From Actinomycetota bacterium (GTDB taxonomy: Bacteria; Actinomycetota; Actinomycetes; Actinomycetales; Angustibacteraceae), in assembly GCA_014377795.1 (NCBI GenBank), contig JACMOY010000352.1:1-8837 (forward strand): a DNA stretch of 8,837 bases. Reading direction: 5' to 3'. The notes beneath the pieces were generated by a model. The model worked only from the letters and a program-made list of their open reading frames with translations, did no database searches and was not told the origin of the DNA. The translations under genes and the position numbers were made by a program. Positions within the stretch are counted from its first letter, which is position 1, and each line of letters opens with the position of its first letter. This document shows positions 1-5,813 of this stretch, in pieces.

Positions 1-1
1 C

Positions 2-1468
2 GCGGTGCTGCACCTTCAGCGGGCCGCGACCCGCGCCGCCGCGATCGGCGCCCCCGCGGAGGCTCAGCGCCTCCTCGAAGTGGCCCTGGCCCACAGCCAC
101 GAACCCGGCGGCCGGGCCCACCTGCACCTGTCCGCCGCCCAGGCGGGGAACACCGCCGGGCACTACCCCGCCGCCCGCGACCACGCCGCCGCGGCCATGA
201 CCGTCTTCGACGACCTCGGCGATGAGGCCCAGGCCGGCCGTGCCGCCGCCGCCCAGGCCGAAGCATCGATGCAGGCTGGTGACAACGCGGCTGCGATCGC
301 GGTCGCGGCGCCCCGCTGGCAAGCCCTGCAGGGGCGGCGGGGCGCAGACGCCGCCCTGCTCCGCCTCGCCAATGTGCTGGCGCGGGCACATCTCCGGCTC
401 AGCGACTACGACGCGATGGGGGCTTACGCCGAGCAGGCGCTGCTGCTCGCCGAGGGCGCCAATGACCATGAGGCCCTGGCCACGGCGCTCCTGCGCATCG
501 GGACCCGCTACATGAGCATTGGGGCTCCGGTAGCGGCCAAGCTGACCTTTGAAGACGCCGGAGAAGTGGCTCGCGAGCACGACCTGCTGGACCCCTTGGC
601 CAGCAGTCTGCTCAACCTCGCCGCGCTCCTCAACAGCCGGGACCTGCCCGGGGCCATCAGCTACGCGCGGAAGGCGGAGGAGGTGGCACGCCGCTCGGGC
701 AGTCAGTTCAGCATCGACTTCGCGATGGGCAACCACCTCTGCGCGCTGTGGTCCACCGGCGATATCACCGCCACCACCGCCCTCCTGGATGCCGCGCTCG
801 ACACGGCAATTTCGCCCACCGTTCGAGGCACCCTGCGAGCCCTGGAGGTCTGGCTCGCCGACGCCACAGACCAACCCATCCCCTCCCGCAGCGACGACCA
901 CATCGACAGCACGGACGACGGCATGGCGCTTGTCTGGCAGGAGAGCGCCGACGTCGCCCGCGCCCACGCGAGCGGAGATCCGGCGCACGCCGGCGCCATC
1001 GCAGCGGACATCTTCCCCCGACTGCTGAGCTATTACGGCTTGGACGACGACTTCTGCGTCCTGTGGCCACCGCTGGTCCTGGCCGCGCTCGCAGCAGATG
1101 ACCTGGAGCTGGCCAGCCGGCTACTGGAGCCCGTGGAGCAGGCCCGACCCGGGCAACGCTCGCCCGCGGTCGCCGCTCAGTGGCATCGCCTGCGCGGCCT
1201 GGTCGCCGCCGCACGCGGGGGCGATCCCGTGTTCGTCGAGACCGAGATGCGCCTCGGCATCGATGCCCTTGACGCACTCGGAGCCCACGGCTACCGCGCC
1301 CAGGCCCAAGAAGAACTCGCCCGGTGGCTCGCCGACCAGCACCGACCCGACGACGCGGCACCTCTCATCGACGCGGCGCGCGAGACCTACACCGAGATCA
1401 ACGCCACCGGCTGGCTGGCCCGCCTTCAAACCTGGAGCACCAGCCGCCACCCCGCGGTTGGCCCATAA
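2..1468 (+). CDS. TPR-like helical repeat protein, C-terminal part (5' end outside window)
   Basis: The reading frame is open through the window's left edge and ends at TAA (1466-1468), so this is the C-terminal ~488 residues of a larger protein. The GTG at position 5 is unlikely to be the true start. The visible part is almost wholly helical and alanine/leucine-rich. TPR-like helix pairs can be picked out at about residues 40-70, 80-105, 116-150, 158-192 and 197-232 (counted from the GTG at 5), followed by a less regular helical region and the ending ARETYTEINATGWLARLQTW. That ending, and a beginning of the type LQRAATRAAAIGAPAEAQRL, resemble the C-terminal arms of actinobacterial AAA-ATPase/adenylate-cyclase-like or LuxR/SARP-type proteins, where the repeats serve as a sensing or protein-binding scaffold. 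No catalytic or DNA-binding domain is visible here, so the family is inferred. It is convergent with the SIS gene. Codon third positions look less uniformly G/C than in the genes to the right, hinting at a separate origin. Confidence 0.75.
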   Translation, partial: AVLHLQRAATRAAAIGAPAEAQRLLEVALAHSHEPGGRAHLHLSAAQAGNTAGHYPAARDHAAAAMTVFDDLGDEAQAGRAAAAQAEASMQAGDNAAAIAVAAPRWQALQGRRGADAALLRLANVLARAHLRLSDYDAMGAYAEQALLLAEGANDHEALATALLRIGTRYMSIGAPVAAKLTFEDAGEVAREHDLLDPLASSLLNLAALLNSRDLPGAISYARKAEEVARRSGSQFSIDFAMGNHLCALWSTGDITATTALLDAALDTAISPTVRGTLRALEVWLADATDQPIPSRSDDHIDSTDDGMALVWQESADVARAHASGDPAHAGAIAADIFPRLLSYYGLDDDFCVLWPPLVLAALAADDLELASRLLEPVEQARPGQRSPAVAAQWHRLRGLVAAARGGDPVFVETEMRLGIDALDALGAHGYRAQAQEELARWLADQHRPDDAAPLIDAARETYTEINATGWLARLQTWSTSRHPAVGP

Positions 1469-1997
1469 GCCCGGGAACCACGTCGAGGCAACAGTCACCG
1501 GACGGTCAGCGTGTCGGTCGGTGCCCGCAGGCCCTCCTCTGGTTGCGCGAACGGCACGTCGAACTCGCGAGACTCCGAGGGGGCTTGCGTCCTACCTGCC
1601 GATCGGCTTGGGGCTGTCGTTGACCTCGAAGACCTGACGACTGGTCACAGGCCAGTCAACGGCTGCGCTGGCCCGCCGCCTGCGACGCTCCCGTCCGCAA
1701 GCCCTCCCGGGGCGCGGGGGCCACACGGACAGAAGTCAGCGGCACGCACGGCGGGAGCAAGCGCCGAACGACTGGTCCCGAGCGCGCGGAGCAGCCCGCT
1801 GCGCCTGCGGCGGCCTCGCACACTCAGTTGCAAGGGGCCCACCAAACATTCGGAGAAGCCGCAGCCCGAGATGGGCGGCGCGTCCTGCACCGCGAATCCA
1901 CCTAGCCCACAGTGGGCGGTGTGCAGCGCCTTGTCGGCGGGGCCCAGACGGTCGCGTGAATCAACCCCAACCGGGATGGTCGTCCCTGCTATCGGGC
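1469..1997. other. 529-base convergent intergenic region, no gene supported
   Basis: This gap separates the converging TPR-protein and SIS-protein genes. Open frames exist on both strands (for example plus 1511 into the SIS gene, and minus 1890-1645), but they have poor third-position G/C bias, arginine/proline/serine-rich low-complexity translations and no recognisable motif, so I do not call them genes. I see no tRNA, no transposase fragment and no U-tract terminator. The only structures I can point to are a 6-bp hairpin at 1639-1657 (GACTGG/CCAGTC, 7-base loop) and the nested inverted repeat at 1885-1926. Base composition is visibly less extreme than in the genes to the right. It may be decayed sequence at an insertion boundary; that is an inference. 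Confidence 0.5.
1885..1926. repeat. Nested inverted repeat between convergent genes
   Basis: Outer arms CTGCAC (1885-1890) and GTGCAG (1921-1926) enclose an inner, perfectly palindromic GCCCAC-A-GTGGGC (1905-1917). RNA from either strand could fold into the inner hairpin. It lies about 70 bases beyond the SIS stop codon, so it could act as a bidirectional transcription end for the two converging genes. It has no T tract on either side, so a canonical intrinsic terminator is not supported. It could equally be a protein-binding palindrome or chance in GC-rich DNA. Confidence 0.35.
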
Positions 1998-3167
1998 CTA
2001 GCGTCCCCGAGCGTCGCGCAGGTCGGCCACGTGCGGGGAGGTCGCTGGGTCCAGGCCCAGGCCCAGCGCCAGGTACGTCGCAGCGAAGTCGGTGCGGGCC
2101 ACGAGCCCGGCCAGGCGGGTCAGGTCGTGGCCGGGGTCGGCAGCCACCTCGGTGACATGGACGCCGACCTCCTCGGCCATCGTGCGCACCCGGTCGGCGA
2201 GCGCCGAGCGCTCGAACGCGGCCTGGTCGTCGACGTCCGGCTGGGGCGCGGGTTCGCGCAGCATCAGCAGCCGCAGCGGCGCCGACCGCTCACCATCGAT
2301 GAACGGGTCGTCGAAGAGGTTGTCCTGCCCGGCGGTGAACGGGCCGTCGAACGTGGCAACCACCTCGCTGGCATCGTCAGGCAGCGAGCCGTGCACGGCC
2401 GGCGTGCGGGCGGTGCGCGCGAGCATCGCGGCCGCCCGGCGCGCGGCCACGCCGGTGACCTCGCCGTCCCCCAGCACGACAGGGACGGTGCCGGCCAGCT
2501 GCACGGCGAGTGTCTTGGCGGGGTTGACGAACACCTCCGACGACGGGCGGCACTGCTCGGCCTCGGCGTCCAGCCGGTCGGCGGTGGCGGCCAGCACCGA
2601 GTCGGGGACGTCGACGGCACCCAGGGCGTGCGCAGCCCGCAGGACGGGCACGAGCAGCGACCACAACCCCGTGCGCGAGCTGGTGGGGACGTTGGACGCC
2701 GATCCCGTCGGCACGTGCACCCCGCGGGCCCGGGCGCAGACCTCGGCGAGCGGTGAGCCGGCCGCGCCGACCGTCAGCAGGCGCGCACCGCGGCGGCCGG
2801 CCTCGGCGGCCAGGGCGAGCGGCCCGGCGGCGCGGCCGGACAGCGACACCGCGACCACCAGGTCCAGGGGCCCGACCCAGCCCGGCAGTGGCGGGCTGCG
2901 GCGCACGCTGAGCGGCAGCGGCGAACCACCTCCGGCCAGCATCGCCAGCACCTCGGCCACCAGCGCGGAACCACCGAGCGAGGCGACCAGCACCGAGCGG
3001 GGTCGGTCGTCGTCGGCGATCGTGCGCACGCCCGCCTCCTCGCTGCGCACGACGGCCTCGCGCACCTGGGCGCCGGCGCTGGCCAGGGCCAGCAGCACCT
3101 GGGCGGGGTCGGCGCGAGTGAGGGCGGCGGCGTCGTCCAGCAGCTGCTCGTCGACGGGTCGGCTCAC
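1998..3167 (-). CDS. SIS-domain protein, phosphomannose/phosphoglucose isomerase-like
   Basis: A 389-residue protein with two sugar-isomerase (SIS) folds. The first is at about residues 35-155, with the phosphate-binding-type segments SLGGSALVAEV (63-73) and SLSGR (108-112). The second is at about 205-375, with NPAKTLAVQLAG (215-226) and the C-terminal YLALGLGLDP (365-374) typical of the bacterial PGI/PMI C-terminal domain. By family and by position next to manB it probably acts on mannose-6-P/fructose-6-P or a related sugar phosphate in the cytoplasm. In archaeal bifunctional isomerases the catalytic Glu sits in a conserved motif before the second phosphate loop; the matching segment here reads SLPDDASEVVATFDGPF (261-277), keeping the Glu but little of the surrounding motif, so activity is uncertain. 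The GTG start at 3167 lies 1 base after the Trm112 stop codon and has only a weak ribosome site, which suggests translational coupling. In related actinobacteria manA usually follows; here it does not. Confidence 0.85.
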   Translation of the reverse strand: MSRPVDEQLLDDAAALTRADPAQVLLALASAGAQVREAVVRSEEAGVRTIADDDRPRSVLVASLGGSALVAEVLAMLAGGGSPLPLSVRRSPPLPGWVGPLDLVVAVSLSGRAAGPLALAAEAGRRGARLLTVGAAGSPLAEVCARARGVHVPTGSASNVPTSSRTGLWSLLVPVLRAAHALGAVDVPDSVLAATADRLDAEAEQCRPSSEVFVNPAKTLAVQLAGTVPVVLGDGEVTGVAARRAAAMLARTARTPAVHGSLPDDASEVVATFDGPFTAGQDNLFDDPFIDGERSAPLRLLMLREPAPQPDVDDQAAFERSALADRVRTMAEEVGVHVTEVAADPGHDLTRLAGLVARTDFAATYLALGLGLDPATSPHVADLRDARGR

Positions 3168-3168
3168 G

Positions 3169-3405
3169 CTAGGCCTGCTGGGCGGGGCCGGCGACGGCCT
3201 CGTCGACGAGCAGCACCGGGATGCCGTCGTCGACGCGGTAGACCAAGCCGCAGGTGCTCGACGTGCAGGCCAGCTGGGGGGCGCCGGCGTCGTCAGCCGT
3301 ATCGCGCAGCTCGGCGTGGCACTTCGGGCAGCGCAGCAGCTCGCGCAGCCACGGCTCGATGCCGGCGGGGGGCACCGGTGCGGTGCTGTCGGGTGATGCG
3401 GTCAC
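3169..3405 (-). CDS. Trm112-family small zinc-binding protein
   Basis: A 78-residue protein with two cysteine pairs, CPKC (residues 26-29) and C47/C52, followed by GLVYRVDDGIPVLLVDEA. This is the Trm112/YcaR-type zinc ribbon ending with the family's DGIPVLL-DEA signature. In eukaryotes and archaea, and by recent work in bacteria, Trm112 proteins bind and activate methyltransferases; no methyltransferase partner lies in this window. The frame is open further upstream to 3552, but that extension overlaps manB and translates to Arg/Ala-rich nonsense. The GTG at 3405 has GGAGG 5 bases upstream and gives a normal family length. It lies 29 bases after the manB stop and 1 base before the SIS start, so it is in the manB operon. 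Confidence 0.88.
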   Translation of the reverse strand: MTASPDSTAPVPPAGIEPWLRELLRCPKCHAELRDTADDAGAPQLACTSSTCGLVYRVDDGIPVLLVDEAVAGPAQQA

Positions 3406-3410
3406 GGGGG

Positions 3411-3415
3411 CCTCC
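3411..3415 (-). promoter_or_regulatory. Ribosome binding site fixing the Trm112 start
   Basis: GGAGG on the minus strand, 5 bases before the GTG at 3405. It lies in the 29-base gap after the manB stop codon and decides against the longer open frame reaching back to 3552. Confidence 0.7.
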
Positions 3416-3434
3416 GGTGGTGGGGACGTGAATG

Positions 3435-4862
3435 TCAGGCGCGGATCACGGCGAGGGCCGTGTCGCGCACCCGGTGCAGCGTGGCCTCGTCGGCCGCCTC
3501 GACGTTCAGCCGCAGCAGCGGCTCGGTGTTGCTGGCGCGCAGGTTGAGCCACCAGCGCGGGCGCCCGGCCTCGTCGTCCAGGGTGAGCGTCGTGCCGTCC
3601 AGCTCGTCGACCACCACGCCCTCGTCGGCGAAGGCGGCGCGGACGGCAGCGGTGCGCGCGGCCGCGTCGGCCACGGTCGAGTTGATCTCGCCCGAGGAGA
3701 CGTACCGCTCGTACGCGGAGCCGAGCTCGGACAACGGGGCGTCCTGCTCACCGAGCGCGGCGAGCACGTGCATGGCCGCGAGCATCCCGGTGTCGGCGAA
3801 CCAGAAGTCGCGGAAGTAGTAGTGAGCCGAGTGCTCGGCGCCGGACACCGCGCGTTCGGCGGCCATCTGGGCCTTGATGAACGAGTGCCCGACGCGGGTG
3901 CGCACCGGGGTGCCGCCGGCCTCGACGATGATTTCAGAGACGGCCCGCGAGCTGATCAGGTTGTGGATGACCACCGGTTCGCGGCCGGCGGCGCGCTCCT
4001 TGGCGATCTCGCGGGCCGCCACCAGGGCGGTCACCGCGCTCGGGCTGAGCGGCTCGCCGCGCTCGTCGATGACGAAGCAGCGGTCGGCGTCGCCGTCGAA
4101 GGCCAGGCCGATGTCGGCGCCGTGCTCGACGACCGCTGCCTGCAGGTCGACCAGGTTGGCGGGGTCCAGTGGGTTGGCCTCGTGGTTGGGGAACGTGCCG
4201 TCGAGCCCGAAGTACAGCGGAACGACGTCCAGCGCCAGCGCCGGCAGCCCGGCCGCCTGCTCGAGCACGGCGGGGACGGTGAAGCCGCCCATCCCGTTGC
4301 CCGCGTCGACGACGACCTTCAGCGGGCGCGCGCCCGACAGGTCGACCAGGCCGCGCAGGTACGTCGCGTAGCCGGCGAGGGTGTCCTGCTCGGTGATCGC
4401 CCCGGGACGAGACCGGGACGGGACGCCCTCGTCCAGGTAGCGCTCGGCCAGCTCGCGCACCTCGACCAGGCCGGAGTCCTGTCCGACCGGGCGGGCACCG
4501 GCGCGGCACAGCTTGATGCCGTTGTACTGGGCCGGGTTGTGGCTGGCGGTGAACATCGCGCCGGGGGCGTCCATCGAGCCGGACGCGTAGTAGAGCCCGT
4601 CGGTGGAGCACAGTCCGATCAGGACGACGTCGCCGCCCTGCGAGGTGATGCCCTCGGCGAACGCCTGTGACAGGGCCGGCGAGGAGGGCCGCATGTCGTG
4701 GCCGACGACCACCCGGCGCAGACCCGCGTCGGCGTCGGCGTCGTCGACCCCGACCACGTGAGCGAACGCGGCACCCAGCGCGCGGGCGACGGTCTCATCG
4801 AGCTGGTCGGGCACGAGCCCGCGGACGTCGTAGGCCTTGACCAGTGCGGCGAGGCTCGGCAC
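3435..4862 (-). CDS. manB: Phosphomannomutase/phosphoglucomutase
   Basis: A 475-residue cytoplasmic enzyme of the alpha-D-phosphohexomutase family. It converts mannose-6-P to mannose-1-P, the precursor of GDP-mannose, and possibly also the glucose phosphates. All four signature loops are visible: the active-site TASHNP (residues 105-110, catalytic Ser107), the Mg-binding DGDADR (256-261), the sugar-specificity loop GAEHSAHYYF (341-350) and the phosphate-binding RASNTEP (442-448). The N-terminal KAYDVRGL (9-16) is typical of the family. The GTG at 4862 is preferred over the in-frame GTG at 4892, because GGGAG sits 6 bases upstream of 4862, while the earlier start has no ribosome site, lies inside a perfect inverted repeat, and only adds ten residues ahead of the conserved N-terminus. 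It heads a run with the Trm112 and SIS genes and probably has its own promoter. Specificity (mannose versus glucose) is inferred from the family and context. Confidence 0.95.
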   Translation of the reverse strand: MPSLAALVKAYDVRGLVPDQLDETVARALGAAFAHVVGVDDADADAGLRRVVVGHDMRPSSPALSQAFAEGITSQGGDVVLIGLCSTDGLYYASGSMDAPGAMFTASHNPAQYNGIKLCRAGARPVGQDSGLVEVRELAERYLDEGVPSRSRPGAITEQDTLAGYATYLRGLVDLSGARPLKVVVDAGNGMGGFTVPAVLEQAAGLPALALDVVPLYFGLDGTFPNHEANPLDPANLVDLQAAVVEHGADIGLAFDGDADRCFVIDERGEPLSPSAVTALVAAREIAKERAAGREPVVIHNLISSRAVSEIIVEAGGTPVRTRVGHSFIKAQMAAERAVSGAEHSAHYYFRDFWFADTGMLAAMHVLAALGEQDAPLSELGSAYERYVSSGEINSTVADAAARTAAVRAAFADEGVVVDELDGTTLTLDDEAGRPRWWLNLRASNTEPLLRLNVEAADEATLHRVRDTALAVIRA

Positions 4863-4868
4863 GCAGGG

Positions 4869-4873
4869 CTCCC
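4869..4873 (-). promoter_or_regulatory. Ribosome binding site for manB
   Basis: GGGAG on the minus strand, 6 bases before the GTG at 4862. It supports that start over the in-frame GTG 30 bases upstream. Confidence 0.55.
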
Positions 4874-4885
4874 GGTGTGGGGTGT

Positions 4886-4902
4886 AGCGCACCGGGTGCG
4901 CT
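4886..4902 (-). repeat. Perfect 17-base inverted repeat in the manB leader
   Basis: The plus strand reads AGCGCACC-G-GGTGCGCT, i.e. 8-base arms around a single central base. It lies between the putative manB -10 hexamer and the manB ribosome site, so it would fall at the very 5' end of the mRNA, where it could form a stem of about 7 bp with a tight 3-base loop. It could instead be an operator for a dimeric repressor just downstream of the promoter. Its role is inferred from position only. Confidence 0.5.
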
Positions 4903-4913
4903 GGACGACGATG

Positions 4914-4919
4914 AGCCTA
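4914..4919 (-). promoter_or_regulatory. Putative -10 element for manB-Trm112-SIS
   Basis: The minus strand reads TAGGCT, matching the actinobacterial TAnnnT consensus and identical to the hexamer before the zincin-like gene. Transcription would start near 4907, leaving a leader of about 45 bases that contains the inverted repeat at 4886-4902 and GGGAG. No TTGACA-like -35 was seen at 16-18 bases upstream. It lies in the 97-base gap after the double-CxxC gene. Confidence 0.4.
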
Positions 4920-4959
4920 GTGCCCGTCGCCACCCCACCGCGGTGCGCGCCGTCCGCGC

Positions 4960-5205
4960 TCAGCAGACCTTGCGGGTGCGCTGCAGGACGTCGGTGACGG
5001 CCAGCTCGACGCCGTGGTGCGACCAGCTCTTGTGCGCACAGACGTGGCACGAGGTGAAGTCCACTGGCGTGCCGTCGGTCAGGTTCATCGACAGGTGGGT
5101 GATCCGCACGCTCCCGCACTCGGTGCAGCTGGCCCCTTGAGCCGGGCGCTGGGTGAGCGAGCCGAGCGGGATGGCGGTGCGGGTGACGGTGGTGGAGCGG
5201 GCCAT
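4960..5205 (-). CDS. Small double-CxxC (zinc-ribbon-like) protein of unknown function
   Basis: An 81-residue protein with two CxxC knuckles, CTEC (27-30) and CHVC (53-56), plus nearby histidines (H37, H54, H58, H63, H64). It fits a small rubredoxin/zinc-ribbon-like fold. I do not recognise a named family. The segment between the knuckles (TDGTPVDFTSCHVCAHKSW) and the hydrophobic C-terminal VELAVTDVLQ look like a genuine conserved domain, and third codon positions are about 95% G/C. The open frame runs back to a GTG at 5391, but there third-position G/C falls to about 70% and the frame overlaps the DUF3499 3' end. The ATG at 5205, with GAAAGG 9 bases upstream, is therefore chosen. It lies 166 bases after DUF3499 and 97 before manB on the same strand. 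A nucleic-acid- or protein-binding role is possible but not shown. Confidence 0.8.
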   Translation of the reverse strand: MARSTTVTRTAIPLGSLTQRPAQGASCTECGSVRITHLSMNLTDGTPVDFTSCHVCAHKSWSHHGVELAVTDVLQRTRKVC

Positions 5206-5371
5206 GGGGAGGCGCCTTTCACGACGGGCGTGCACGAGGGATGACGATGACGGGTGCGCAGGATGCGTGCGTGCCGCGAAGAAGGGGCGACGCCAGGCTT
5301 CTCGGCGGTTCGGCCGGATCCCTTGAGCACCCGGCGTGTCGCGACATGACGGACACCACCAGTCGAAAGGG
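5206..5371 (-). other. 166-base spacer between DUF3499 and the double-CxxC gene
   Basis: Non-coding by codon bias, although the frame of the downstream gene stays open through it. It contains a 10-base palindrome TGTCGCGACA (5337-5346) and, near its end, the GAAAGG ribosome site (5215-5220). I could not find a TAnnnT -10 hexamer on the minus strand here, so the small gene is probably read through from the DUF3499 promoter, or from a promoter I cannot recognise. Confidence 0.4.
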
Positions 5372-5725
5372 TCAGCCGACGTCGGGGTCACGCAGCACCC
5401 GCAGGTGGCCGCGGCGGCCGACCCCGACGGTGCGCGCGGGCGATGGCGCGGGCGGGCGGGCGGCCTCGCGCACCGCGTCCGCCCGGGCCAGCACGTCGTC
5501 CCGGCTCGGGGCGGCCGGCTCGCCGACGTCGGCCAGGCGCATGACCTCCCACCCCCGTGGGGCAGTCAGCCGCTCGGCGTGCGCGGCGCACAGGTCGTAG
5601 CAGTGCGGCTCGGCGTAGGTCGCGAGCGGGCCGAGGACCGCGGTGGAGTCGGCGTAGACGTACGTCAGCGTCGCCACGGCGGGGCGGCTGCAGGCGGGGC
5701 GGGTGCACCGACGTCCGGGACTCAC
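5372..5725 (-). CDS. DUF3499 family protein
   Basis: A 117-residue protein matching the actinobacterial DUF3499 pattern. Its N-terminus CTRPACSRPAVATLTYVYAD (7-26) carries C7 and C12. It continues with STAVLGPLATYAEPHCYDLC and AAHAERLTAPRGWEV, giving H41, C42, C46 and H49, a likely metal site. The family has no established biochemical function; it is nearly always found beside the phosphomannomutase and the zincin-like gene, as here. The C-terminal third (from about residue 75) is a charged helix followed by a Pro/Arg-rich tail. The GTG at 5725 has no ribosome site but sits 8 bases after a TAGCGT hexamer, so translation of a leaderless mRNA is likely. It is divergent from the zincin-like gene, with 88 bases between the starts. 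Confidence 0.88.
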   Translation of the reverse strand: MSPGRRCTRPACSRPAVATLTYVYADSTAVLGPLATYAEPHCYDLCAAHAERLTAPRGWEVMRLADVGEPAAPSRDDVLARADAVREAARPPAPSPARTVGVGRRGHLRVLRDPDVG

Positions 5726-5733
5726 GTGGGCGC

Positions 5734-5739
5734 ACGCTA
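5734..5739 (-). promoter_or_regulatory. Putative -10 element, leaderless promoter of DUF3499
   Basis: The minus strand reads TAGCGT (TAnnnT), ending 8 bases before the GTG at 5725. The usual -10 to start-site distance puts transcription initiation at or within 1-2 bases of the start codon. No ribosome site and no clear -35 were seen. Confidence 0.5.
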
Positions 5740-5801
5740 CCGGCCGGCGCCGACGGCGGGGCTCATTGGCGCGTCGACCGGTGCCCGTGTCGGCGCGGTC
5801 C

Positions 5802-5807
5802 TAGGCT
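5802..5807 (+). promoter_or_regulatory. Putative -10 element, leaderless promoter of the zincin-like gene
   Basis: TAGGCT (TAnnnT) followed by 6 bases and then the GTG at 5814. This spacing predicts transcription starting at the GTG itself. No ribosome site precedes it. It is the same hexamer as the proposed manB -10. Confidence 0.55.
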
Positions 5808-5813
5808 GGGCTG

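Noticed and set aside
1637..1777. Direct repeat ACGACTGGTC at 1637-1646 and 1768-1777
   Set aside because: A single 10-base repeat in about 530 bases has an appreciable chance probability, and no element ends or tRNA flank it.
1511..2155. 214-codon plus-strand open frame covering the intergenic region
   Set aside because: It has poor codon bias and no recognisable motif, and its end runs antisense into the SIS gene. Fragments such as VVDLEDL look protein-like but are too short to support a gene remnant.
3406..3552. Longer N-terminus for the Trm112-like protein
   Set aside because: It would overlap manB by more than 100 bases and encode an Arg/Ala-rich tail. The GTG at 3405 has a clear GGAGG and gives the normal family length.
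3432..4670. 412-codon plus-strand open frame opposite manB
   Set aside because: It lies antisense to a gene with all phosphohexomutase motifs. Long antisense frames are expected in DNA this GC-rich, and its translation (Arg/Gly/Val-rich, no motif) is a shadow.
5206..5391. N-terminal extension of the double-CxxC protein from GTG 5391, which would add a third CxxC (CPSC)
   Set aside because: Third-position G/C drops to about 70% against about 95% downstream, and the frame overlaps the DUF3499 coding end. The extra CxxC is probably chance.
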